Assembly: GCA_963851245.1 (NCBI GenBank)
Contig: CAWKOH010000009.1
Location: 62,001-126,000, forward strand
DNA: 64,000 bases
From: CAWKOH01 sp963851245
GTDB taxonomy: Bacteria > Actinomycetota > Acidimicrobiia > Acidimicrobiales > Palsa-688
Direction: 5' to 3'
A program made the translations under genes and the position numbers. Below the pieces are notes generated by a model. The model was not told the DNA's origin. It worked only from the letters and a program-made list of their open reading frames with translations, and searched no databases. Numbering within the stretch: the first letter of the stretch is position 1; each line of letters starts with the position of its first letter. Of the stretch, positions 1-7,747 are shown piece by piece.

Positions 1-170
1 CAGCCAGAGCGTGATACCGATCCTTCGCATCGTCGATCACCTCGAGCAGCCAGAATAGGTCCCGACCGGTGCGATCGCCGCAGGCGCCCATCCCCACGTC
101 GACGCCGTAGGAGCGGAACCGCGCATTCAGTAGTCCAGTTTCGACTAATCCTGCTGGTTTGTGGTATCTC
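1..170 (-). other. Partial open reading frame running off the left edge, unidentified
   Basis: Read on the minus strand, one frame stays open from about position 170 to the window edge and gives a protein-like sequence with segments GLVETGLLNARF, GVDVGMGACGDRTG and LEVIDDAKDRYHALA. Composition and the charged C-terminal part look coding, but no ATG start with a ribosome binding site is visible and I do not recognise the family. It could be the 5' part of a gene continuing outside the window or a decayed remnant. Confidence 0.25.
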
Positions 171-187
171 TGAAAGGGCCCCGGGCA

Positions 188-212
188 CCGCTCGTCCGGA
201 CCGGACGAGCGG
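188..212. repeat. 25-bp near-perfect palindrome (12-bp arms, 1-nt centre)
   Basis: CCGCTCGTCCGG (188-199), a single A, then its exact reverse complement (201-212). As RNA it would form a stem of about ten pairs with a small loop. No T-run follows, so a simple terminator is not obvious. It is the first of several strong inverted repeats in the gene-poor first 600 bases. Confidence 0.6.
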
Positions 213-376
213 GGGCGGGCAGCGTCCCGGTCGCCGTCGACTCCATCCCCCCCGGAGCCCGGCCCGGGCACGCTGACCCGCACGGGCGAAAAAATTACTC
301 AACGCGATCAGGCGACGCCCCACCGGGCTCGGAGGCAGGCGCCTAGAAGGATGGCTTCGCGAATCGAGGCCCTGAC

Positions 377-420
377 GTGGTGGATCCCCTGACAAGGGGC
401 GGTTGTCAGGGAACCACCAC
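377..420. repeat. Strong 16-bp hairpin in two stacked stems
   Basis: The outer arms GTGGTGG (377-383) and CCACCAC (414-420) pair. After a small ATC/AA internal loop, the inner arms CCCTGACAA (387-395) and TTGTCAGGG (403-411) pair around a seven-base loop. Sixteen exact pairs in 44 bases is well above chance. It could be part of a structured RNA together with the hairpin at 470-512. No downstream T-run is present. Confidence 0.55.
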
Positions 421-469
421 TGCAGAGAATCCTAATAGTGGCACCGGCTTTTCGGCTGGGATGGAATAG

Positions 470-512
470 GCGAGGTCAGGTGGCCCGCCCCTTCAGAACC
501 ACCCGACCTCGC
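470..512. repeat. Second strong hairpin, 13 pairs with one mismatch
   Basis: GCGAGGTC (470-477) pairs with GACCTCGC (505-512). After one A/C mismatch, GGTGG (479-483) pairs with CCACC (499-503) around a 15-base loop. An AAATAAAG tract follows. Its position 50 bases after the 377-420 hairpin suggests that the two belong to one transcribed element. Confidence 0.5.
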
Positions 513-542
513 AAATAAAGCCTCTCACCGCTAAGCCAACCT

Positions 543-597
543 GGCCCCAACGGGGCCTCAACGCCGATGGTCCTTTCCCGAATCGCGCCACGATTCG
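543..597. repeat. Two further short hairpins
   Basis: GGCCCC-AAC-GGGGCC (543-557) and CGAATCG-CGCCA-CGATTCG (579-597) are perfect inverted repeats with tight loops. They lie between the larger hairpins and the 3' end of the small minus-strand gene at 648-824, so either could end transcription of that gene, although neither has a U-tract. Confidence 0.4.
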
Positions 598-647
598 CAT
601 ATTTCATCCTCGACGCGAACCGGGCCATGGCATGAGAGGTGCTCCTG

Positions 648-824
648 TCAGCCGGCGGCCTTTTTGAAGATGGCGTACTGAAGTTCGCCCCGGCCGGCGA
701 CCACCAGGCGCTCCATACGGATGAACTCCCAGCCGTCCTTCCCGACTTCGTTGAACTTAGTGGTCCACTCGGACGGGTTGGCTCCCATACCGCTGACCAG
801 CTCGAAGTGGTAGCTCCAGCTCAT
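648..824 (-). CDS. Small DUF4177-like protein (58 aa)
   Basis: An ATG-started frame on the minus strand encodes 58 residues beginning MSWSYHFELVSG and ending QYAIFKKAAG. The layout (an opening W-Y-x-F/V strand, then a segment with EWTTKFNEVGKDGWEF, then a closing Y-x-F-K strand) matches the small DUF4177-type proteins, whose hallmark is a Leu/Phe-N-x-x-G-x-x-GWE motif. The function of that family is unknown to me. No strong ribosome binding site is seen. The gene is below the usual length cut-off and easily missed; an overlapping plus-strand frame (639-1046) is probably its shadow. Confidence 0.6.
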   Translation of the reverse strand: MSWSYHFELVSGMGANPSEWTTKFNEVGKDGWEFIRMERLVVAGRGELQYAIFKKAAG

Positions 825-1110
825 GTGATGGGCGCCTTACGGTGGCTCGTGGACGGGGCCGGGGTCCAGGTCGGCCCGACCCGGACCGAGGGTGCCGGAC
901 GGCGAGCCATCGACCTGCCGAGCACAGCGGCCAGCCGGGCGGTCCGGCGCCCGGCGCAGAACAGCACCCAGAGCCAGTCGATCTCTCGCTTGACTTCCAC
1001 GCGTGAAGACACGCTGTTAGGTCGGACATGGACTGGATCCCCTTGAGCCCGGCCTGGTGCCGAGGAATGGCCAGCGGGGGTCTCGGCTAAAGTTGTTCGC
1101 TGCGCTACAC
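825..1110. other. Stretch without a supported gene
   Basis: Open frames exist on both strands, but none has a recognisable domain or convincing start. A 63-codon minus-strand frame (821-1012) has arginine-rich composition typical of shadow frames in GC-rich DNA. The tRNA promoter presumably lies at the end of this stretch. Confidence 0.4.
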
Positions 1111-1183
1111 GGCCCCATCGTCTAGCGGCCTAGGACATCACCCTCTCAAGGTGGGAACACGGGTTCGAATCCCGTTGGGGCTG
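1111..1183 (+). tRNA. tRNA-Glu (anticodon CTC)
   Basis: A complete cloverleaf can be drawn. The acceptor arm GGCCCCA pairs with TGGGGCT, the D-arm TCGTCTAGCGGCCTAGGACA is typical of tRNA-Glu, the anticodon loop CTCTCAA (anticodon CTC) is closed by CACC/GGTG, and the T-arm is ACGGG-TTCGAAT-CCCGT. The discriminator is G. The terminal CCA is not encoded, as is usual in actinobacteria. It reads GAG codons. Confidence 0.95.
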
Positions 1184-1225
1184 CGACGAGAAAGCCGCAG
1201 GTCACAGGGCATAGGCGGCGCGGCG

Positions 1226-2938
1226 CTACTCCTGAGCGACGTCGCGGAAGGATGTGGCCAACGAGGTGGGCACATCGATGACTAGTGGCCTGGTCAGGTC
1301 GGCCAGCCGTTTCAGGGCGTCCCGGAGGTCGTCGACGGTGGCCACCCGCACCCCGTCGCAGTTGATGGAGCGGGCTACGGCGGCGTGGTCGAATTGAGCA
1401 AAGTGAGCCGCCACCGCCTTTTCACCCATCCCATGAAGCACCCAGCCAAGCGCCTCGTTGTTGAATACCAGCACCCCGATCGGGAGGTTCTCCTGCACCG
1501 CGGTCATGAGGGCGTGGATCGACATGGCGAATCCGCCGTCGCCGCATACGGCCAGGGCAGTCCGTTCTGGCGACGCCAGCTTGACGGCCAAGGCGGCGGG
1601 AACCGCGTAACCCATGCCGCCGCCGGCGGCCGGCTGCAGGTACTCCCCCCGGTTCTTGCACCGGTACCACTGCATCATGAACAACCGGTTCTCGCCGGCG
1701 TCGCAGGTGATTACCCCGTCGTCGGGGTAGGCCTCCTCGAGGAGCGAGATGATGCGTTGCGGGCTGATCGGAACCTCGTCCGAATGGGCGAGTGGGTCGT
1801 CGAACTGGTCGAACTGCTGCCTCGCGGACGACGCCCGCTCCCGGCCGCCCAAAGCACGGTCGGGTCGCTGCTGGGGGGCCAGCACGCCGTACAGCTCATC
1901 CATGATCACCGCCGCGTCGCCGATCAGCGGATGATCGACCGGGAACGTCCACGCCGCGTTCAGCGGCTCCACGTCGACCTGGATCATCGTCTGGCGGGAC
2001 GGGTCGAGCAACGACGTGCTCTCATTCAACGTGTCACTTGGGCCGAGCCTGGTGCCCACGGCCAAGACGACGTCCGCGTCCTTGATGACCGCGTTCGCCG
2101 CGGCCCACCCAAACGGGCCGATAACGCCGGCCGAAAAGGGATCGGACTCAGGGAAAACCCCCTTGCCGCTGGCTGTCGTCGCGACAGGGGCGCCTACCAC
2201 CTGGGCCAGGCGGGCCAGGCTGACTTGTCCCTTCGCCAACCTGATCCCGTTCCCGGCGATGATGGCAGGCCGCAGAGCAGCCGCCAAGGCGCCGCCGGCC
2301 CGCTCGATCGCGGCCCGGTCAACTGCCTCATTCCGGGCCGGTAGATATGCGGACGTGTCGTAAATGCGCGGGGTCGAGGCGGGACCGACCACGCCCTGGA
2401 GGGCGCTGCTGTGGTACACGACCGCCACCGGCCCAGGGTCGCCGGTGAGGGCGTGCTTAAGCGCCAGCTGGGTCTGCTGAACCGCCTGGGCCGGGTGATA
2501 GCTCACCATCACCCGCTTGGTCACGCCTGCCAACGCCGTTCGGGTGTCCCATGTCCCGTAGTCCCCGCTGCCGCTCTGGTAGGGGGCGTGATGGGACAAA
2601 GATCCACCGTCGGACATCTCTGTAAGCACGACCATAGGGGAGCTGCCCAGCAGGGCCTCGAGGTAGCCCTGCGCGGCGTTGCCGACGATCCACTCTCCCT
2701 GGCCCATGACCACAACGGGCTCGCCAGTGAATCGGCCGAAGGCCTCGGCCATGTGCGAGCCGATGGCCTCCTCCCGCACCTGAATCGCCCGGATAGTTGG
2801 ATGGCCGTACAACGATCTCCAAAGCGAGCCGGTAAGCCCACCGGGCATGCCCAAGACGAAGCGCACGCCGCCTTGCGCCAGCGCCTCGATGATCGCATCC
2901 GCCACTCCCCGCTCCTCATGCCATGCTGACCTTGTCAT
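1226..2938 (-). CDS. Thiamine-diphosphate-dependent enzyme, acetolactate synthase-like (570 aa)
   Basis: This is a full-length ThDP enzyme of the acetolactate synthase/benzoylformate decarboxylase superfamily. The N-terminal pyrimidine-binding domain carries the activating glutamate in IQVREEAIGSHMAEAFGR (near residue 57). A central domain follows, and the C-terminal cofactor domain shows GDGGF (about residue 465) followed about 25 residues later by NN, the Mg-ThDP motif. These enzymes make or cleave C-C bonds of 2-keto acids or aldehydes; the exact substrate cannot be read here. It is divergent from the NTF2-like gene at 3076, and a DegT-family gene and an SDR lie just beyond. A true biosynthetic IlvB is unlikely given the isolated catabolic context and absence of a small subunit. 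Confidence 0.85.
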   Translation of the reverse strand: MTRSAWHEERGVADAIIEALAQGGVRFVLGMPGGLTGSLWRSLYGHPTIRAIQVREEAIGSHMAEAFGRFTGEPVVVMGQGEWIVGNAAQGYLEALLGSSPMVVLTEMSDGGSLSHHAPYQSGSGDYGTWDTRTALAGVTKRVMVSYHPAQAVQQTQLALKHALTGDPGPVAVVYHSSALQGVVGPASTPRIYDTSAYLPARNEAVDRAAIERAGGALAAALRPAIIAGNGIRLAKGQVSLARLAQVVGAPVATTASGKGVFPESDPFSAGVIGPFGWAAANAVIKDADVVLAVGTRLGPSDTLNESTSLLDPSRQTMIQVDVEPLNAAWTFPVDHPLIGDAAVIMDELYGVLAPQQRPDRALGGRERASSARQQFDQFDDPLAHSDEVPISPQRIISLLEEAYPDDGVITCDAGENRLFMMQWYRCKNRGEYLQPAAGGGMGYAVPAALAVKLASPERTALAVCGDGGFAMSIHALMTAVQENLPIGVLVFNNEALGWVLHGMGEKAVAAHFAQFDHAAVARSINCDGVRVATVDDLRDALKRLADLTRPLVIDVPTSLATSFRDVAQE

Positions 2939-2966
2939 GACTCACCCCACTCCGCTAGCGATGTAT

Positions 2967-2983
2967 GCGTGTTAACTTCACGC
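2967..2983. promoter_or_regulatory. Inverted repeat between divergent genes, candidate operator
   Basis: GCGTG-TTAACTT-CACGC sits between the divergent ThDP gene (start 2938) and the NTF2-like gene (start 3076), with outer TAGCG/CGCTA halves at 2956-2960 and 2981-2985. Position and symmetry suggest a regulator site for one or both promoters. No regulator is encoded next to it. Confidence 0.35.
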
Positions 2984-3075
2984 TACTCATCACCCGGACG
3001 ACCAGCCTGGCCGAAGCCCCCTGTGCAACAGTCGCCGGCAGGGACGATCTGAACAGGGTGACAACCAGAGGGGAC

Positions 3076-3552
3076 ATGGAGCCAAGAGTGATATCGCTTG
3101 ACGACGTCCAGAACATCATCGCCAGTTGGTGGTTTGACTATGACCAGGGAAACTTCGACACTTTCCCCAGCTACTTCACGGCCGACGCTCACTTTTCGTG
3201 CCGGAGCGACTCTGGCCAGACCGCCTTCGAAGAGTTCGTGAGCGCTGATGTCAGTGGGCGTGACGAGGTGGTCGCCTGGCAGATCGACCACCGCAGCAAC
3301 AGCCCTTACCCTTTGCGCCACAACGGAACCAACGTTCACCTGACCGAAGGCGACGACCAAGGGGCGACGTTCCGTTCGTATATCTTCGTGACCCAGGTCG
3401 TTGCCGGTTCTGTCGCCCCGTTGGCGAGCGGATTGTGCCTGGGTTCGGTGCGCTGCGAAGACGGGTTGCTCCGCCTGGCAGACCTGCGGGTGGTGCTCGA
3501 TTTCACCGACTCTCGACTCTTCAGCGAGGCCGCCAGTCACGGAGTGCCTTGA
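3076..3552 (+). CDS. SnoaL/NTF2-like small protein (158 aa)
   Basis: This is a single-domain protein of the SnoaL-like (nuclear transport factor 2 fold) family: an early helix with a tryptophan pair (IIASWWFDYDQGNFDTF), the YFTADAHF segment and C-terminal beta strands. Members are small cyclases, isomerases or dehydratases acting on hydrophobic substrates, or ligand-binding proteins. I place the start at ATG 3076, preceded by AGAGGGG, although the frame stays open back to 2965. It is divergent from the ThDP enzyme, so the two may share regulation. The substrate is unknown. Confidence 0.65.
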   Translation: MEPRVISLDDVQNIIASWWFDYDQGNFDTFPSYFTADAHFSCRSDSGQTAFEEFVSADVSGRDEVVAWQIDHRSNSPYPLRHNGTNVHLTEGDDQGATFRSYIFVTQVVAGSVAPLASGLCLGSVRCEDGLLRLADLRVVLDFTDSRLFSEAASHGVP

Positions 3553-3661
3553 TCTCAAAGGTGCTGGGTGTCGGAAGCTGAACGTGACCGTCACACGACT
3601 CGGATCCCGGGCATGGCTGCTACGCGCGTTCGATAGGGGTGGGCGATCCGGCCGGCCCCGG

Positions 3662-4885
3662 TCAGGCCGCTCCTCGCTCAACCAGGAAGTCCTGGATGCG
3701 GTTGCAGACGTATTCGAGTTCCTCGTCGGTCAGGCCGTGGCTGCATGGCAGGATCATGCCTTGGCGCATGACTCGGTCGGCATTGGGCAGCCCGGCGTCG
3801 GGGACGCGGTATTCGACGCCTTGCATCATGGGGTGGCGGGTGATGTTGCCACTCCAGATGGTCCTGGTGTCGATCTTCACGGAGTCCAGGTATTCCTGCA
3901 GGTCGGGCCGGCCGAACCCGGCGTCGTCGGCTACCAGCAGCCCGTAGCAAAGCCAGGCCGTCTCCAGGCTTTCCAGTTGGCGGGGCGGGACGAAGACCGC
4001 GGGGTGTTGGCGCAAATAGGCGCTGTACACGTCGAAGTTCTTGCGCCGACGTTCGCTGAACTCGGTCAGGCGGTCCAGTTGGACCAGCCCGTAGGCCGCA
4101 CCCAGCTCCGACGGCTCCAGGTTCCAGGGCTGCACGTCGAAGATGAAGTCGTTGTCGTAGGGAATGCCGTCCAGGTCTTCGCGGAACACCCGCCCGGTCT
4201 GGGCCGCTTGGGAGCCGAACAGATGCGGTTCGGAGCGCCGCCCCCAGCGGCGCAACATGAGCCCCCGGTCCCGTAGGGCCTCGTCGTCGAGGAGCACCAT
4301 CCCGCCGTTGCCGGCGCAGGTGATGATGTGCGACATGGCAAAACTGGTGGCGCTGATATCAGCGCGGGTGCCGGTGGGGGTGCCCCGCAGGGTGGCGCCC
4401 AGGGCGTCGCAGGAGTCCTCCACCACCAGCAGGCCGTGGCGGTCGGCGACCTGGCGGACTACGTCCCAGTCGGGGGCGTTGCCGGCCAGGTTGGGTAGGA
4501 AAATGGCCCGAGTCCGAGCGGTCACCATCTCCTCGATCCGGCTCACATCGGCGTTGAACGTGTCGGCCTCCACGTCTACGAACACCGGGGTCAGGCCCAG
4601 GTGGTACAGGGAACCGATATCGGTGGAGAACGTAAGTGGTGAGGTGATCACCTCCGACCCTCGGGGTAGATCCAGCAGGGCGAAGGCCAGCATCAACGCC
4701 GAGGACCCCGAGTTGCACATCAGCCCGTGCGACTTGCCGAAAAGAGCCGCCACCCGGCGCTCCATCTCGGCCACATTCGGGCCGATCCGCAACGCCTGCG
4801 GGCCGCCCCGCAGCACCTTCATCACCGCCTCGATTTCCGCCTCCCCATGCGAAGCCTGGGCGTACAAGACACGATCAACCGGCAC
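3662..4885 (-). CDS. DegT/DnrJ/EryC1-family PLP protein with His in place of the PLP lysine (407 aa)
   Basis: The fold is that of DegT/StrS sugar aminotransferases, with segments CNSGSSALMLAFALL, VVEDSCDALGATLRGTPTG and the loop SFAMSHIITCAGNGGMVLL. In normal aminotransferases that loop carries the Schiff-base lysine (SF-x3-K); here the residue is His. Lys-to-His is characteristic of the PMP-dependent 3-dehydrases ColD and E1/RfbH. E1 additionally carries a cysteine cluster for a [2Fe-2S] centre after WGRD; here that stretch reads WGRRSEPHLFGSQAAQ with no cysteine. A ColD-like deoxygenation or dehydration without an iron-sulfur cluster is the best inference. GTG start with AGGAGGT ahead of it. 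It lies downstream of the SDR gene on the same strand. Confidence 0.75.
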   Translation of the reverse strand: MPVDRVLYAQASHGEAEIEAVMKVLRGGPQALRIGPNVAEMERRVAALFGKSHGLMCNSGSSALMLAFALLDLPRGSEVITSPLTFSTDIGSLYHLGLTPVFVDVEADTFNADVSRIEEMVTARTRAIFLPNLAGNAPDWDVVRQVADRHGLLVVEDSCDALGATLRGTPTGTRADISATSFAMSHIITCAGNGGMVLLDDEALRDRGLMLRRWGRRSEPHLFGSQAAQTGRVFREDLDGIPYDNDFIFDVQPWNLEPSELGAAYGLVQLDRLTEFSERRRKNFDVYSAYLRQHPAVFVPPRQLESLETAWLCYGLLVADDAGFGRPDLQEYLDSVKIDTRTIWSGNITRHPMMQGVEYRVPDAGLPNADRVMRQGMILPCSHGLTDEELEYVCNRIQDFLVERGAA

Positions 4886-4933
4886 AACGACCTCCTGGTC
4901 TCGGCTCCCCTTGAAGCGGGGCGTGAACTGGCC

Positions 4934-5809
4934 CTACGCTCGTGGCGCGTCCAATGTTGGGCGGTACTCGGGCGGCTTTCGAGTTCGCAGCTGCTCGGCC
5001 CGTGCGGCCATCGCCGTTAGCACGAAGTCGGGTTGAGTGACGATGTAGAACTCGCCTCGGGCCGCCTGCTCGAATATCGTCTCCGCCGCTTCGAGGGATG
5101 TGATGCCCCGCTGCTCCCTGATGGTGAGCATGGACCGGCGATGGCCCTCTGCTGCATCGACGTCGCCGTCGGTGACGGAAAGGGCGGACTGGAAAATGTC
5201 GGACGCGACGATCCCGGGCAAGACGGCCGCGACCCGCACGTTGCCGCCCACCATGAGGATCTCGAGACGCAGGCACTCCGTGATGGACAGCACGGCATGT
5301 TTGCTCATGATGTAGGGGGCCTGTAGCGGAACGGCTCCCACCCCGCCCACCGACGACAGGTTCAGCACGTAGCTGGCCGGGCCGTCCCGGCGGCCCAGCA
5401 TGCGGGCCACGAACGACCGGATCCCGTGGAAGACGCCGTTGATGTTGATCTCGACCAGGCGGTCCCAGTTCGCGACCGGGGTGTCCCACAGGTAGCCGAA
5501 CTGCTCCACGCCGGCGTTGTTGACCAACAGGCGTACATCGCCGAATTCGTCGTGCGTGCGGGCCGCCAGGCGGTCAACCGACGCGGCGTCGCGAACGTCT
5601 GTGGTGACGGCGTGAGTGCGACCGCCTCGAGCGTTCAGTTCCTCGGCCAGTTTGTCGATCGCGGCGGTGTCGATGTCGGCCAGTACCACTGTCATTTCCA
5701 GCTGGGTGGCGGCGTAGCGGGCCAGTCCTGCGCCGATGCCGGCGCCGGCACCGGTGATGACCGCCACACCGCCGGTGAAAGCTGTCCGCTCTTGTTCGGT
5801 GGCCGCCAC
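4934..5809 (-). CDS. Short-chain dehydrogenase/reductase (291 aa)
   Basis: This is a classical SDR with the dinucleotide motif TGAGAGIG near the N-terminus, the NNAG motif, catalytic Ser in LNLSSVGG and the Tyr-x3-Lys pair in APYIMSKHAVLS. It interconverts an alcohol and a ketone with NAD(P)H. The frame runs open far upstream, but GTG 5809, 12 bases after the stop of the preceding gene, is the sensible start; the upstream extension overlaps that gene. It lies in a run with the unknown gene at 5821 and the amidohydrolase at 6459, with the DegT-like gene 48 bases downstream, so these four are probably one operon. Confidence 0.85.
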   Translation of the reverse strand: MAATEQERTAFTGGVAVITGAGAGIGAGLARYAATQLEMTVVLADIDTAAIDKLAEELNARGGRTHAVTTDVRDAASVDRLAARTHDEFGDVRLLVNNAGVEQFGYLWDTPVANWDRLVEININGVFHGIRSFVARMLGRRDGPASYVLNLSSVGGVGAVPLQAPYIMSKHAVLSITECLRLEILMVGGNVRVAAVLPGIVASDIFQSALSVTDGDVDAAEGHRRSMLTIREQRGITSLEAAETIFEQAARGEFYIVTQPDFVLTAMAARAEQLRTRKPPEYRPTLDAPRA

Positions 5810-5820
5810 GTCGCCTGGCC

Positions 5821-6462
5821 CTACCCGAATGTTGGAATCCGCCGGAAGAAGGGCGGGAAGGCGTAGTCCAACTCGATCAGACCGGCCGATGTCAGGTTCC
5901 CGAACAGGTCGGTCCGGATGAAGCACTGCACCAGATAGTCGGCGAAACCCGGCCTTTCGTCCCCGGTGAATACCGGGGATGCCGCCATACGGGCATCGGT
6001 GGCGGCATCGAGCCCGGGCCGGGCACGGAACTTGAGGATCTTTACGCACCCGTCAAGCGGGCCGCCCGCTGAGGCGTCCCGCTCCAGGGCGAGAAGACTC
6101 CCCTCCAGGGCCTCCATGGTGTGGAAGCGGATACCGAAATGCGGCCTGACCTCGGGCCACTCCGAGACATCCCGCCACGATTCACCCATCCCCAGCTCGT
6201 CCAGGGTCTGACCGAGAGCCTTCTCGATGCGGACCTGCTCGTCGTGCATCTTGGAGAGGTAGACAAGGTTGTCGCTGTGAGTGGCGGTCGGCTCGTCGAG
6301 CAGCGCCGTGCAGAACCCGTCCTGACCGGGCGCCCACCCGTTGTCGACCAGCCCGCACCCAATGTCGGTGAGCAGGGTCCGGGCCGCCAGCTCATGGCCG
6401 GGCAGGTAGTACAGCGCCAGATGCCCCATGGACCGTGTCAGGGGCGTGCCGACTTCCATCAT
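5821..6462 (-). CDS. Conserved-looking protein of unknown function (213 aa)
   Basis: I do not recognise this protein. It has no signal peptide or membrane segment; it contains hydrophobic/aromatic strands, a central RFHTMEALEGSLLALERDA segment and a C-terminal LIELDYAFPPFF. Translation is coupled to the upstream amidohydrolase by an ATGA overlap, which argues for a role in the same pathway, perhaps an EthD- or antibiotic-monooxygenase-like small enzyme (speculative). Both M1 and M2 are possible starts; the first gives the overlap. Confidence 0.55.
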   Translation of the reverse strand: MMEVGTPLTRSMGHLALYYLPGHELAARTLLTDIGCGLVDNGWAPGQDGFCTALLDEPTATHSDNLVYLSKMHDEQVRIEKALGQTLDELGMGESWRDVSEWPEVRPHFGIRFHTMEALEGSLLALERDASAGGPLDGCVKILKFRARPGLDAATDARMAASPVFTGDERPGFADYLVQCFIRTDLFGNLTSAGLIELDYAFPPFFRRIPTFG

Positions 6463-7685
6463 GCCGAGACCTCCTCGGGGATCGACTGAGAGTGGGGGAT
6501 GGTGAGCGGTTCTCCCATGCGCTCGAAGCAGCTGGCCAGGTTCTCGCCGAGGAAAGAGCCGCGCACCTGATCGGATAGGGCGGCCAGCGTATCGGCGTAG
6601 TGCCCGGTGGGGTCGCCCGATCCCTCGAAATGCGGGTAGTCGGAGGAGAAGATGGGCACCTCTGGCAGTACCTCGAACGTTTTCAGAGGGGATTCATGGG
6701 CTACAGGAAGAGGAGTCACCCGGATGTTACGCCGCACATACTCGCTGGGAGTCATCGGCAGCCGGTACTCACCCAGCAATAGGGGACTGAGGCCGGGCGT
6801 GGCCAGGGCGTCCATCCGTAACGTGGCCGGAACGATCCAGTCGATGCCGTGCTCGGCGAAAACCACCGTGAGGGTCGGGTGGCGTTCGAAGACGCCGCCA
6901 AGCACCATGGCGTTGAGGAACACGAGGGCCTGCTGGTAAGGCTGTAGCACCGAGATGACTCTGATCAACGCGGGGTCGTCGGTGTTGGCCCACGCCGGGT
7001 GGTAGACGGCGGGGCTGAGGCCGACATGGACGATCGGGATCATGCCCAGATCGGTCACAGCGGACCAGAAGCGGTCGTAATCGGGGTGGTTGGGAGGCAC
7101 GTCCGCGGCTGGCTCCGAGCAAAACAGGAACGTACGGCTGCCCATCTCGCGCACTCGGGTCAACTCGCCGATGGCCCAGTCGAGATCTTCGTAGCGCAAG
7201 GTTGCCGCGGCCATGAGCCGCCCCCTGCCCTCGGAGGCCCGTCCGCCCATCCAGGTGTTGATGGCTTCGAGAGCCTCCATACCCAGGCCGGGCTCTTTGA
7301 TAGCTCGGGCCAGGGTGTAGCCGGTGCCGCTGATGACGTTCTGCAACCCGATCCCCTGGGCGTCCAGCCAGGAGACGCGGGCCGGTACGTCCCGCATTTC
7401 CTGATGCTGGTCCGAGCCCGGGTAGCCCGCTTCTGGACCGCGGCCGGGGTCGTACTTCTCGACCATCCCTGGGGTGACCAGCTGGTCCATTGGCATCCGC
7501 TTCTCGGCCGGTACCGCCCGAAGGAGATCGTCGCTGACGAAGTACGCGAACATCTCCGGGGACTTCATGATGAATCGGGGGTCGTCGGTGGGGAACCGGT
7601 CGGGGAGCTTGGCTTTCAGGGCCGGGAATTCGTCGAGCCAGTCCTCGGTGGGCTCGAAGTGGGCATCTATGTCGATTACGGACAT
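6459..7685 (-). CDS. Amidohydrolase family (amidohydrolase 2) protein (408 aa)
   Basis: A TIM-barrel metal hydrolase or decarboxylase of the amidohydrolase-2 family, related to ACMSD-type decarboxylases. Visible elements are the N-terminal IDIDAHFEP (D-x-H), a central IVHVG, AEHGIDW and the late metal-site aspartate in FSSDYPHFEG. I chose ATG 7685, preceded by AGAGGGGATC; the frame remains open eight codons further. It heads the minus-strand operon 7685-3662, and a palindromic ATAACGTTAT lies 41 bases upstream. A remnant of a second amidohydrolase lies at 13246-13593. The substrate is unknown; the locus suggests a cyclic or aromatic ketone pathway. Confidence 0.8.
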   Translation of the reverse strand: MSVIDIDAHFEPTEDWLDEFPALKAKLPDRFPTDDPRFIMKSPEMFAYFVSDDLLRAVPAEKRMPMDQLVTPGMVEKYDPGRGPEAGYPGSDQHQEMRDVPARVSWLDAQGIGLQNVISGTGYTLARAIKEPGLGMEALEAINTWMGGRASEGRGRLMAAATLRYEDLDWAIGELTRVREMGSRTFLFCSEPAADVPPNHPDYDRFWSAVTDLGMIPIVHVGLSPAVYHPAWANTDDPALIRVISVLQPYQQALVFLNAMVLGGVFERHPTLTVVFAEHGIDWIVPATLRMDALATPGLSPLLLGEYRLPMTPSEYVRRNIRVTPLPVAHESPLKTFEVLPEVPIFSSDYPHFEGSGDPTGHYADTLAALSDQVRGSFLGENLASCFERMGEPLTIPHSQSIPEEVSA

Positions 7686-7725
7686 GTGATCCCCTCTCTC
7701 TCGAGCCACCTATGTTAGTCCCGTG

Positions 7726-7735
7726 ATAACGTTAT
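7726..7735. promoter_or_regulatory. ATAACGTTAT palindrome, candidate TetR operator
   Basis: A perfect 10-bp palindrome 41 bases upstream of the amidohydrolase start. Its half-site ATAACG also occurs in the inverted pair at 11056-11089, and a related form occurs at 14735-14752. All three lie just upstream of minus-strand genes of the same locus, so one of the two TetR proteins (11134, 11782) is a natural candidate for binding. Confidence 0.5.
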
Positions 7736-7747
7736 TTCAAGGCCCGG

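Noticed and set aside
377..512. T-box or other riboswitch identity for the hairpin cluster
   Set aside because: The GTGGCACC stretch near 438 loosely recalls a T-box core, but there is no specifier stem or downstream aminoacyl-tRNA synthetase or amino-acid gene.
1385..2344. A 319-codon plus-strand frame opposite the ThDP enzyme gene
   Set aside because: Shadow of a clear enzyme gene; arginine/histidine-rich, with no motif.
4934..6049. An N-terminally extended 371-residue SDR
   Set aside because: The extra 80 residues overlap the upstream gene in another frame and are arginine/proline-rich; GTG 5809 just after that gene's stop fits far better.
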